Shown here: positions 18,301-28,100 of the stretch, piece by piece
Layout: every line of letters starts with the position of its first letter
Numbering within the stretch: the stretch's first letter is position 1
Origin: an uncultured Oribacterium sp.
GTDB lineage: Bacteria; Bacillota; Clostridia; Lachnospirales; Lachnospiraceae
DNA: 64,000 nt
Assembly: GCA_946413525.1 (NCBI GenBank)
Contig: CAMKKZ010000016.1
Location: 1 to 64,000, forward strand
Reading direction: 5' to 3'
Notes under the pieces: model-generated
Told to the model about the DNA's origin: nothing
The model's input: only the letters and a program-made list of their open reading frames with translations
The model's database searches: none
Program-made: the position numbers and the translations under genes

Positions 18301-21300
18301 ATAGAATTTCGGCGTCGTCCCAAAGCTCGTGCCGCTGATCTCCGTGTTCTCACCCCTGGAAAGCACATAGGAGGCATCCACGTTCTCCTCAACGGTCACC
18401 GTATAGGAATCGCTCACCGTCTTCCCGTTATAGGTCGCAGTAGCCGTAATGGTGGCCGTACCGGGACCCGCGCCCCGAACCTCCCCTCCGGATACCGCGG
18501 CCACCTTCTCATTGGAGCTTGTATATACAAGGCTCCCCGCCGGAAGAGTAATGCTGCTGGGGCTGGGCGTGCTCACCGGAGTATCCTTTTCGCCGATGGC
18601 CAGCTTCGTCTTATAGCTTGTAATTTTTATGCCCAGGAGCTGATCCGGCTCCACATCCAGTACTGTAACCTGTATTTCAGCCTTCAGGTTCTTGTTTTCA
18701 TTTGATGTGACGGTAATCGTGGCCGTGCCCGGCGTGTTCATCGAGCTCACCACCACCTTGCTCCCGCTCTTTTTGGCCGTCACCGCCCCCGCCGGGGAGA
18801 CCGAAGAGACGCTGACCGCGAAGTTCTTATTCGTGGCATTCTCCGGCAGGATCTTGACCGTCGCCTCCTGGGAGGCCGTCCTCGCCAGTTCCATGCTGGT
18901 CGGAGTTACCGAGATGCCCGTCACGGCAACCTTGTTCGGATTCTCCTTTATCTTTATCGTAATGCCAGCCGACTTCTTTCCGAAAGTAGAAGTGGCCGTC
19001 AGTGTGACGCTGTCCTTTCCGGCAACGTAACAGTCCGCGCGCACATCCGCCAGCGAGTAGCCCGAAGAATCCTTCGAGACATCCACCGTCATGACATCCT
19101 CATTGGACACCGTAATGTTCGCGTCCCTTGTCGTAGTGGAGGAAGGCTCGAAGCCGATCCGGAACTGCTGCTCCGTCCCCTCCATCATCTCGAGGCTTGC
19201 GCCGGCCGAAAGCCTGGTCCAGCTATTCCCGTTCTTCTGCTCCCAATAAACGCCGGTCACCTCGGCGCTCTGGTCCCTGACCACCACCTTGAGCTTCGCC
19301 GTCACGGCGGCATCATCCTTTGAAACGGCTGTGATCTCCGTCTCGCCGACTCCTGCGGATGTAATCTCGATCTTCCCGTCCGAGGTCTCCGTGAAGGTGG
19401 CAATGCTGCTGTCCGCCACACTGTAAGTAACGCCCTTTTCCGAGGCATTCTCCGGAATGACATTGATTCCCACCGTGTCCGTATTGCTGCTGCCGCTGGC
19501 GCCATTGGTATAGTAAATGAGGCCGACCGTGTCCTTTTCAAACTGAAGGCCCGTCACGCCGGTCTTTGTAACCTTTACCCTGTACCATTCGCTGCTTTTC
19601 GAAACGCCGGAGGCGGAGTAGGTGGAGGTCACGCGGAATTCCGCCTCCCCGACGGCCAGTCCCTTTGCCTTGTAATATACGGTCCTTCCGTCCTCGATCA
19701 CCTCGCCTTTTGTAATCTCAAGAAGTCCGGGGCTTCGGTTCTCAATCGAAAGCGTCGTGTTGACGCTCTCACCGCCGCTGGAGGGACGGGTCACCGCCTG
19801 GAAGGTGAATTCCTTCCCCAACTCCAAGCTCTCCTTCACATTGCTTACCGTAAGCTCAGGCACGACCCGCACGTCCTGGGACACGGTGCTGGTTTTCCCA
19901 TCCGTAGTCTTCAGCGTGATATCCAATGTGGCATTTCCCGGAGTAGAGCCCGCCTTAATCGTATAAACCCGTTTTCCATCGTTTACTTCGTACTTTTTCC
20001 AGGCATCGGCCGAGTCCAACGCGAGTAACTTGCTCCCACTGGTGTCGATAGCCCCGATGTTCTTCACGGACCATTTGTCAGAGTACGTGACACTCATGGT
20101 CTTCGGACTGTGGGCGACAACGATCTGCTGCTCCCCACTTACCGGGATTTCCAGCGTAGCGCTGCTGCCTGTCTCGGTCCCGTCCTCCGAAAGAATCAGG
20201 ATCTGGGCGCTGTCAATGGAAATCGCCGACACCGTAACGCGGAACTGTTTAATAACAGTCGTTTCCCCGTCTTTCAGCGCGAAATAGGCGTATTCCTCCC
20301 CCACGCCTTTGGCTTCGATAGTCAAATGCGCCGTGCCGTTTTCAAAAGTAGATTTTGAAATATCGATAATGGACGAGCTGTCCTTTCCGCCGGCATAACC
20401 ATATTTCTTAATGAATGTCCCGCTTCCCAGACCGCTCACATCCTCCGTATGCGAGGCTCCCTTGTCCAGCTTGAGCTCCTCAGACCCGATGTCATCCACG
20501 ACCTCAACGACCAGGACAGAACTGAAGCTTTCTTCGCTGCCGTCCTGCTGGGCCTTGAACGTAATTCTTGCCGTGCCGACGGAAAGCATATCCAGTTTCC
20601 CGGTCCTTCCCGCGCCCTCCTGTACAGATACGACGCCGGGCTGATCGGAGGTCACGGTATATCCTATACCGCTTTCCAGGTCATTCAGCGCGGAGGGGAT
20701 GCATGAAACCGTGTAGTTAAGGCTGTCTCCTACCGGTAATTTCTGCTTCTCCGAAGGGGAGACCGTGATCCCGGTCAGGGTAAGGCTTGACCTCTTCACC
20801 ACGGTAATACTGCAGTCCTTCGTCGAACTGCTTCCTTCAATCTGGGCGGAAATCTTGATCGGTCCGCCCTCCGAAAGGGGTTTTAACGTAAGTATCTTGT
20901 AATTATTGGAATCGTCCGTAATCGTATATTCAACGATACCGCCCCCATTCCTCTCCAGCGTGAAGGTCACCCTAGGCCGGATCGCGCTGTCCGGCAAATC
21001 CTCATTATTAAATGAAAGCTTAAGCTCCTTCTCCCCCTCCTCGAGGATCATCTGCAGATTCTCCGTTTCCCAGTTAACGTCCCAGGTCACGGCCTTTACT
21101 GTAACATTCAGGTTCACAATGGAGTCATTCCCGTTCCGGATAATAATCTGCGCCGCGCTTGTCGTCACCTCACTACCGGTCACCGTCACGGATCCGTCTG
21201 AAAGCGTTACCGATACGCCGGCCATAGTCACGCCGGAGGCGACCTCCACATCTGTCCCGCTGCTGTTCTTTATATAGATCTTCGAACCGCTTGCGGTAAT

Positions 21301-24300
21301 GGTGGAAAACTCCCAGGTTCTTGATTCATATTTACGGAGCTCCGTGGTGTAGGTTGGAGCCCCGTTCACCACGTTCACATTAAGCTGCACTTGTTTAGTA
21401 TTCGTGTTATTGGGTTGCGAAACGGTCAAAGTGACCGTGTACTTCCCGGCAATTGCTTCGGATAACTCCTTGAGTTTCAGGCTGAAACGATTGTCCTCGT
21501 TTACGTTGGGCTGCGAAATTTCCAGGACTTGCAAGTTCTGACTCGAAGAAACCGCGCTCAGCACCAGGTTCTCCGAATATTCCGGCGTGCAGTAGCCGTT
21601 GACAGTAACCGTCTCCCCCACGCCCATCTCAATGTCCTTCTTGTCCATCACGATGTCAAAACCCGCCTTCTGCACATGAATCCGATAAGCCTTAAGAATC
21701 ACCGGTTGTTCCCCGTTCATTCCATAAACAATCAGAATCTTCGAAGCATTGCCTGCCGCTCCGGCCGTAAGATTGATTGTAAAATCATCTGGCTGTGTTA
21801 CTATCACATTGCCCTCGCCGCCCTCATATTTATAGGCGATCTTCTGGTTAAAGGTCAGGCTCTGCGTCTGCTTCTCATTCAGATTGATCGTTTCCATATC
21901 GCTATCAGAGAACGAGCCTTCCGTAACATTAAAACTTCCTTTAAATTTTGATATCTGCAATGCATTGTTTCCAGAAAGAGATAAATTGATTTTGGAATCA
22001 GTTTTCTTAAGACCAATGATATAACCATCAGCGTTAGCAAATGTATCATTTGTTACAAATGTGGCATACTGATTTGCGCTGTCTCCATTCTCGAACTTCA
22101 TATCCAAATTGTTTATTTGGATTTTATCGATCCCCTTGCTCTCTAGATAATACTTTTCAAAAGCTTTAGAAACTATGCCTTTATCTGTTCCAATGCCAAA
22201 CCAGAGCGGTATTGCGGAATACAATGAAATATCCGCCTCTGTAATATCTCTATCGTTCTCGTCAAAAGATACATACAACGTGTCGGCTATATGGACGTAA
22301 ATTCTAGTAATTATTTTTTCCATATTACCTTCTTCGTAAACATTACACTGCACGCCATTTACTAATTGTGCTGGAGTTATTATTGATTCATGTGTTTCTC
22401 CCACATTCAGCGGTATTCCTATAGCACCAATTCCCATTTGTATTCCTATATTCTGCCTACAGTCATTTGTGATTTTTATTTTATAGTCAGATTCATTTTT
22501 TAATACCGGCAGATAATAATTGTTATTTTCAATAAAAGTATCTGTAATACGCATTATTAGCGTGTTCTTGTCTGAATTGGTGAGGGTGGGATAATATATG
22601 ACATAATCTTCCGTCCAATAATCTTCTTCATTGGGTTCTGTCCAGCCATCGGCCGCAAGCACTGCCATCTCTGACTCACTTTCGGATTCAGACTCAGACT
22701 CCGACTCGCTCTCCGATTCGCTTTCCGACTCGGATTCCAGAAGCCCCTCCATAGAGGCCTCCGAACCCTCCTGGGAAACCTCGGCACTTTCCACAGTCTC
22801 GCTCTCCTCTTCCGGGATTCCTGTGCCGCTGCTCTCTTCTATACTTTCTTCGCCCAGCCCACTTCCGGTCGTTTCGCCTTCCTCAGCAAGGCTCTCGCCC
22901 TCGTCAGAGGACTCAAGCTCGGGCACAGATTCGGATTCCCCGGTTTCCTGAACCCCTTCTGTTTCCTGAATCTCTCCGGTTTCCTGAGCCTCGCCTGTAT
23001 CCCCTGTGTCTTCCGAAGAACCATCGCCAAGCTCATCCGGGAATTCCGGCCCATCCTCCAGGGAACCGTCCTCATCCAGTCCTTCTCCTGACTCGAAGCC
23101 TTCCGGATTTCCCTCACCGTACTCACCGGTGCTTCCGGACTCATCACCGATCCCAGGGACAATACCAGCTCCGCCGGCATCAGCACCATCCACAGGGACA
23201 ATGCCCTCCCCGCCGACATCAGCACCATCCACAGGGACAATGCCCTCCCCGTCGGTCTCTGCACCGTCTACAGGGACAATGCCTTCCCCGTCAGTCGCAT
23301 CACCGTCCGCGGGCGCAATGCCGTCCCCGGATCCGTCTTCCCCGTAAACGTCCTGACCATCTTGCTGGCCATCGCTCTGAGACTGGCCGTCATTCTGATT
23401 GCCCGTCCATCCCTCCTGGCCTGTCGCATCGGAAACAGAGGAAGGATCCCCTTCCCCATTCTCCTGCTGCCCGTTCTCATCCCACACATCGAAACCGCCG
23501 TCCTCGCCGATTACTTCCCCGGAGCCGTCCGATTCTCCGGAGCCATCCCCATTATTAGCTGCCCCATCGCCGACAGAACTCGCGTCATCCGGGTTATCAC
23601 CATAATTTCCGTTATCATCGCCTTGATCGGAGCCATCGGCATCACCACCGCTATAAGCCTCGCCGGAGCCCTCTCCGTCCTGGCCGCCGTCCTCAAATCC
23701 GGAGTCGTCTCCTTCGGAACCGCCATCCGGGGAATCCCCTCCTAGATCCGTTGTATCGCCTGAATAGCCTTCCGTCCCGCCATCGAGGTCCCCGCCTTCA
23801 GAACCCTCCTCATGGCCTCCTTCTTCGCCTTCTGGAGCATTCTCTTCGAGGCCCTCCGAACCATCATCTTCATAACCCTGCGTATTATCTTCTTCGCCAG
23901 AGGAAGAATCACCAGGAAGAAGATCGGAAGAGCCAGCCTCCGGATCATTTTCCTCGTAATTTTCTTCCGGAGCATCTCCATCGCCGAGATCTTCTTCTCC
24001 AGATCCGTCCCCGGAGCCGTCCTCCTCGCCTGAAGCCCCATCCTGGTAATCTTCCCCGTTTCCTTCCTCAATTTCCTCTCCGAACTCTCCCTCATCGGAA
24101 ACACCCTCTTCATAACTCTCTTCATCGGAAGAGCCATCCTCAAAACCTTCCTCTCCGGAAGCATCCTCTTCAAAGCCCTCAGCATAGGAATCCTCTCCTC
24201 CGAAATTCTCCTCGTCTTCAAACTCATTTATTCCATCCGGCCCATTACCATCCTCTTCCGACCCGTTGTAATCATCAACCGGGTCATCGGAATTCTCCTC

Positions 24301-24564
24301 TTCAAGAGAACTTTCAATTTCCTCATCAAAAAGGGAGGCGTCCTCCGCCTCTTCCTCTTCCGAATCGTCTCCTTCTCCCACATCATCCGCTTCCTCTCCC
24401 TCGAAAGCGTCCACGTCAAAGGAAGCAACGCCCACCGAGCGCACGCCCATCGCATCCTCCGCATCCTGAGCCGCGTCTCCCGACCCAATCGCGTAGTGCG
24501 CCACATTCAATGCCAGAATCCCCCCAAGAGAAACGGCCAGCAGCTTCTTCCACGATTTCTTCAT
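15367..24564 (-). CDS. Giant secreted/surface protein 2 (3065 aa), paralogue of giant 1
   Basis: MKKSWKKLLAVSLGGILALNVAHYAIGSGDAAQDAEDAMGV matches the giant 1 N-term; same Ig-like order, Gly linker and C-term cassette. Confidence 0.9.
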   Translation of the reverse strand: MKKSWKKLLAVSLGGILALNVAHYAIGSGDAAQDAEDAMGVRSVGVASFDVDAFEGEEADDVGEGDDSEEEEAEDASLFDEEIESSLEEENSDDPVDDYNGSEEDGNGPDGINEFEDEENFGGEDSYAEGFEEDASGEEGFEDGSSDEESYEEGVSDEGEFGEEIEEGNGEDYQDGASGEEDGSGDGSGEEDLGDGDAPEENYEENDPEAGSSDLLPGDSSSGEEDNTQGYEDDGSEGLEENAPEGEEGGHEEGSEGGDLDGGTEGYSGDTTDLGGDSPDGGSEGDDSGFEDGGQDGEGSGEAYSGGDADGSDQGDDNGNYGDNPDDASSVGDGAANNGDGSGESDGSGEVIGEDGGFDVWDENGQQENGEGDPSSVSDATGQEGWTGNQNDGQSQSDGQQDGQDVYGEDGSGDGIAPADGDATDGEGIVPVDGAETDGEGIVPVDGADVGGEGIVPVDGADAGGAGIVPGIGDESGSTGEYGEGNPEGFESGEGLDEDGSLEDGPEFPDELGDGSSEDTGDTGEAQETGEIQETEGVQETGESESVPELESSDEGESLAEEGETTGSGLGEESIEESSGTGIPEEESETVESAEVSQEGSEASMEGLLESESESESESESESESESESESEMAVLAADGWTEPNEEDYWTEDYVIYYPTLTNSDKNTLIMRITDTFIENNNYYLPVLKNESDYKIKITNDCRQNIGIQMGIGAIGIPLNVGETHESIITPAQLVNGVQCNVYEEGNMEKIITRIYVHIADTLYVSFDENDRDITEADISLYSAIPLWFGIGTDKGIVSKAFEKYYLESKGIDKIQINNLDMKFENGDSANQYATFVTNDTFANADGYIIGLKKTDSKINLSLSGNNALQISKFKGSFNVTEGSFSDSDMETINLNEKQTQSLTFNQKIAYKYEGGEGNVIVTQPDDFTINLTAGAAGNASKILIVYGMNGEQPVILKAYRIHVQKAGFDIVMDKKDIEMGVGETVTVNGYCTPEYSENLVLSAVSSSQNLQVLEISQPNVNEDNRFSLKLKELSEAIAGKYTVTLTVSQPNNTNTKQVQLNVNVVNGAPTYTTELRKYESRTWEFSTITASGSKIYIKNSSGTDVEVASGVTMAGVSVTLSDGSVTVTGSEVTTSAAQIIIRNGNDSIVNLNVTVKAVTWDVNWETENLQMILEEGEKELKLSFNNEDLPDSAIRPRVTFTLERNGGGIVEYTITDDSNNYKILTLKPLSEGGPIKISAQIEGSSSTKDCSITVVKRSSLTLTGITVSPSEKQKLPVGDSLNYTVSCIPSALNDLESGIGYTVTSDQPGVVSVQEGAGRTGKLDMLSVGTARITFKAQQDGSEESFSSVLVVEVVDDIGSEELKLDKGASHTEDVSGLGSGTFIKKYGYAGGKDSSSIIDISKSTFENGTAHLTIEAKGVGEEYAYFALKDGETTVIKQFRVTVSAISIDSAQILILSEDGTETGSSATLEIPVSGEQQIVVAHSPKTMSVTYSDKWSVKNIGAIDTSGSKLLALDSADAWKKYEVNDGKRVYTIKAGSTPGNATLDITLKTTDGKTSTVSQDVRVVPELTVSNVKESLELGKEFTFQAVTRPSSGGESVNTTLSIENRSPGLLEITKGEVIEDGRTVYYKAKGLAVGEAEFRVTSTYSASGVSKSSEWYRVKVTKTGVTGLQFEKDTVGLIYYTNGASGSSNTDTVGINVIPENASEKGVTYSVADSSIATFTETSDGKIEITSAGVGETEITAVSKDDAAVTAKLKVVVRDQSAEVTGVYWEQKNGNSWTRLSAGASLEMMEGTEQQFRIGFEPSSTTTRDANITVSNEDVMTVDVSKDSSGYSLADVRADCYVAGKDSVTLTATSTFGKKSAGITIKIKENPNKVAVTGISVTPTSMELARTASQEATVKILPENATNKNFAVSVSSVSPAGAVTAKKSGSKVVVSSMNTPGTATITVTSNENKNLKAEIQVTVLDVEPDQLLGIKITSYKTKLAIGEKDTPVSTPSPSSITLPAGSLVYTSSNEKVAAVSGGEVRGAGPGTATITATATYNGKTVSDSYTVTVEENVDASYVLSRGENTEISGTSFGTTPKFYVNGEESTNGGDACLKVASLSSGSIVLEALSNKSTDDVVSYVKLDDNGVTRTWQVTVKANGLTSIGWDQSSVEVGSGGTATVLLKAGPDNFDTDEKPSFAKQGSGSAALSAVKTDQGWQVTITGQSEGTVSVKATVGSVSTTSNLTITVEGAALNSLSWSQSSVTVAQDGSTSVLLNGGPEGFSTDGAPSFTKQGSGNAELSAVTSDSGWLVTISGKTAGSLTVQASVGNVSTKTALSITVSEKEVPVGEETLDSVSISPANPSELALADSVKLTASAQTTPSSAASNVSYSFESSDESVAYVEANGATATVRGAGPGTATVTVTASFNGQTATAQAEISVAEVTVRGSYTLSHGESVSLRGTKFSGTPVYILNGKKVKESGTFLKRNKSASGSAIQVFTAQLNEEAKDQEVYILMKDRGQDVYFKVTVKSSALSSLTWGTTELSLKEGEKKTVELVVEPEDFALETKDSAHTPTFSEMGTAGTAKAALSSRNADSHSYTVRITALKAGTTTLYAGIGSIETATPLSITVNAEEVKVLNGVTATLAASTIGVGEETSLTVTTDPADIGATVAVSGYDKKVISYDKSTGTVKGLSDGTTTLTVKATYNGKSFTDSVKITVGDGTDSGITGLSAAPESSVIGVGKSTTLLITVAPSGIDAKITVSGYDKKVISYDSASGLITGVGAGTSKITVKATYAGKELSASTEITVKEDSDSKVLKSVSAAPESSEIRVDDTTTLKITVTPSGIPATITVSGYDTDVIRYNSETGKITGVGVGTSAIKVKAAYNGKEVSTSTQIQVKKRNSGGGGGGGGGSSSGGGGGSSGGGFNPNILQNGGVSTITPSQIRPFQSSADTYPGSVWELRNNVWYLRKTDSTDVKGWASVNGKWYHMNDTTGMMDQGWIYSFNNWYYLLPVQGEMLTGWQQIGPDIFCFDGNGVMMTGWVEKDGKKYCFDVTGQLLRNTRTPDGHMVDGNGVLTGQ
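22671..22738 (-). repeat. Ser-Glu dipeptide tract (SE)n in giant 2
   Basis: LESESESESESESESESESESESEMAVLAADG encoded. Confidence 0.85.
23150..23325 (-). repeat. 39-bp (13-aa) in-frame tandem repeat in acidic domain of giant 2
   Basis: DGEGIVPVDGAET/DGEGIVPVDGADV/GGEGIVPVDGADA/GGAGIVPGIGDES. Confidence 0.85.
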
Positions 24565-24954
24565 TTTCCTGCCCTCTCTTTTTTGCCCTCTTTCGCTTTC
24601 AGCGCGTATCTATGACACTCTGATTACCAGGTTTTGGCACGCTCTACGGGAAAGCGCGTCAAAATCCTCTTATCTTCATTAAACTCTCTATATAAATAAT
24701 TCGACAGTTCTTTTCATTTTATTGAGGTTATAATTTAATTCTTTAAGTTTTTTATATAACCAAATCATTCTCCCTTCCATTTCCAACGACTCTGCAGCTT
24801 GTAACGTAATCAGGCTCTAAGACAAAAGCGCATACTAAGCCATATGAAGTATTATAAGAAAAAAGCAGTCACAGAACCGTCACAAATTCCGGACTGCAAG
24901 TTTACAAAAGGAAGAAGAGCTTCCATTTATTTTAAACATTTCTTACGATAACGA

Positions 24955-25092
24955 ACAAAGTTAAAGGGAAAGACAAAGTTAAAGGCAAAGTTAAAGGCAA
25001 AGACAAAGTTAAAATCAAAGTCAAAGTTAAAGACAAAGACAAAGTCAAAGTCAAAATTAGAGACAAAGTCAAAATCAATGCCAAACGCAAAC
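24955..25092. repeat. 6-bp tandem repeat array (about 23 units)
   Basis: acaaag ttaaag ggaaag acaaag ttaaag gcaaag ttaaag gcaaag ... tcaaaa tcaatg ccaaac: consensus NNAAAG. Confidence 0.9.
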
Positions 25093-25121
25093 GGGAAACA
25101 ATACAAATACAAACAGAATGG

Positions 25122-25155
25122 GAAACGGACAAAATGCAGGCATTTTGTCCGTTTC
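25122..25155 (-). terminator. Terminator hairpin downstream of the LRR/Big2 gene
   Basis: GAAACGGACAAAATG-CAGG-CATTTTGTCCGTTTC, perfect 15-bp stem. Confidence 0.75.
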
Positions 25156-25190
25156 ACATAATCACATATATCTGTCACTAAACAAGCAGG

Positions 25191-28100
25191 CTACTTCGTG
25201 ACCTTCGCTTTCTTATTCAGGCCCGCCTTCTGGAACAGGGTCTTATATGCCTTGACCTTGGCGGACGGAACCTTGACCCTGGCGGAGGACGGAACGCCCG
25301 TGAAGGCCTTCGCCCCCACCGTCTTGATGACCTTGGACTTCAGCGTAATATTCTTCAGCTTCTTGTCGCCGTTAAATGCACTCTTTCCAATGGTCTGAAG
25401 CACGGTGGAATTGATCGTCAGCGTGGAAAGCTTCGTGCAGCCCGCAAAGGCGCTGGCGCCCAGGGTCTTCAGCTTCTTGCCGATCGTCACCTTCGTAAGC
25501 GCCGTACAGCCGGAAAAAGCGTTGTCGCCGATGGCCGTCACGGTATTCCCGAGGGTGACTGTCTTTAACTTGACGTCCTTGAAGAACGCCTTCTTGCCGA
25601 TGCTCGTCAAAACCGTGGATTTGATTGTCAGCGTGGCAAGCCTCTTGCAATTCGCAAAGGCACTGGCACCGATGGTCTTCACCTTCTTGCCGATCACGAC
25701 CTTCGTAAGTGCCGTGCAGCCGGAGAACGCGCTGGCGCCGATGCTGGTCACCGTGTTTCCGATCGTGATGGTCTTCAGTGCCGTATTCTTAAGGAAAGCG
25801 CTCTTCCCAATCGTTGTAAGCGCCGTGGACTTGATCGTCAGCGTGGCAAGCTTTGTACAGTTCGCGAAGGCGCTGGCGCCAATGGTCTTCACCTTCTTGC
25901 CGATCACGACCTTCTTAAGCCTCTTGCAGCCCGAGAACGCGCTGGGGCCGATGCTGGTCACCGTATTGCCGATGGTAATGCTCTTCAGAGCCGTATCGTT
26001 GATGAATGCGCTCTTCCCAATTGTTGTAAGCGCCGTGGACTTGATCGTCAGAGTCGCAAGCTTCGTACAGTTCGCGAAGGCGCTGGCGCCGATGGTCTTC
26101 ACCTTCTTGCCGATCACGGCCTTTGTCATCACCTTGCAGCCCGAAAACGCGTTGGCTCCGATGCCGGTCACATTATCACCCAGGGTGATGGTCTTAAGCT
26201 TCGTATCCTTAAGGAACGCGCTGCCTCCAATCGTTGTGACATTCGCGCCAAGGGTCACGCCGGTAAGTTCCGTACAGTTCGAAAAGGCATTCGCCCCGAT
26301 GCTTATCACATTGCTGCCGATTTTCACCGTCTTTAGCTTCGCGTAATCCTGGAAGCCCTTGGCTGCCACAGAGGTCACGCTCCATGTTCTCCCTCCAATC
26401 GCGACTTCATCCGGTATCGTCACGCTGACAAGCTCCGGGTTGCCGCCCGCGGCGCTGACCGTCAGCTTTGAGTTGTCCAGTACGGTATACAGAATGTCCG
26501 AAACCTTGAACGCCGTTCCCTTCTCAGGAACCCTGATGCTGAATCTCGCGTTTACACTTCCCTCATAGTTCCCGGCTCCGGCAATGACCACCGTGCCCGT
26601 TCCGATATTCTTATTATTTTTGTAGCTTACCCGGTAATCCGTATCCGGCTTCAGGACCGTCTTTTCATGCAGCACCGTAGGCACAGGCTTTTTCGCCTTG
26701 CCATCATAGATGTAGCTTGTGACATCCAGACTGACCTGCAGAGTGGAAACATCCGTCTTTGGCACGGTCACCGTGCAGCTTGAAGACAGGCCGTTATGTG
26801 TCGTTGCGGTAATGACCGCGTTCCCCGCAGCCACGCCGGTCACGATTCCGTTGGCGACCGTAGCCACGGCAGTATTGCTGCTTGTCCACGTCAATGTCTT
26901 GTTTGTGGCATTGGAGGGGCTGATGGTGGCCGTCAGCGCTTTCGTATCGCCGAAGGTTTTGTCCATTGCCATGGACGTTTTGTCCAGCGTGACGCTGGCC
27001 GGAAGGATCGGATTCACGGTGATCTGGCAGTTTGCCGTCTTCCCGTTTGACGTGCTTGCGGTAATGACCACCTTGCCGGGCGACACAGCCGTCACCGTCC
27101 CGTTGGAAACCGTTGCGATCGTCGTATTGTTGCTGCTCCAGGTCACCGTCTTGTCGCTGGCATTAGCCGGCGCAACAGTGGCCGCGAGCGTTACCGTCGC
27201 GTCATCGTAAACGGACAGGGCCGTCTGGTTCAGGGTGATGGTTTCCGGATCGACCACCACCTTGATGCTGCAACTGGCCGTCTTGTCCCCGTCCACCGTC
27301 TTCACGGTAATGGTGGCCGTCCCAACCCCGGTTCCTGCCGATTTGGCCGTCACGAGCCCGCTTGCGGAAACCGTAGCGACCCCTTCGTCACTGCTCTCCC
27401 AGGTCACGGATTTGTTGGTCGCGTTCGCAGGCGCGATCGTGGCCGTAAGCTGTGCCATCTTTGCCGTCCCATTAAGGTGCAGCTCCGCAGCCGTCGGCGT
27501 AAGGGTAACGCCACTGACCGGCACATATTTTTCATTCACGGTCACATCGCACGTGGCAGAAAACTCCGTCCTGTCAGCCGAGGTCGCCGTAATGACCGCC
27601 GTCCCTTTCCCGACCGCAGTCACCTGCCCGTTGGAGACCGTGGCCACTGCCGTGTTGCTGCTGCTCCAGTTCACGTTCTTGTCCGTCGCGTCCGCCGGCT
27701 CAAGCGTGGCCGTAAGCTGCGCCGTATCCCCTTCTTCCAGAGTGATGCTGCTCTGGTCCAGCGTGACTCCCGACACATGGATCGGAGCCTGATACGCTCC
27801 GAAATATTTGAAGCTCGCCACCTTGGTGACGCCCGTAATGCCATCGTCCGCATTGCTGGAAATGTACAGGTAATATTGCCCGGGCGCCTTCAGGGTTCCC
27901 TCCAGGCTGCCGGGAAAAACATTGAACTGCACAGCGGTGCCCGGCGAGGTCAACTGGTTAATATATTTGATATTTGACGCAAGCAGCCCGCTCGACGAGG
28001 AATACTCTCCTGAGAGAAGGAGCACGAGGTACTCCCTGTCCTTCTGCGCGGCATTGTATCCCACATTCAGGCGAAGCCCATCAACATAGAAATCCTGAAT

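Noticed and set aside
6152-24564. LPXTG sortase-anchored adhesins
   Set aside because: No LPXTG motif or C-terminal hydrophobic/charged tail; both giants end in choline-binding-type repeats.
24927-25178. ORF encoding FDFDFVFVFNFDFDFNF
   Set aside because: By-product of the 6-bp DNA repeat; spans the terminator hairpin and has no credible gene features.
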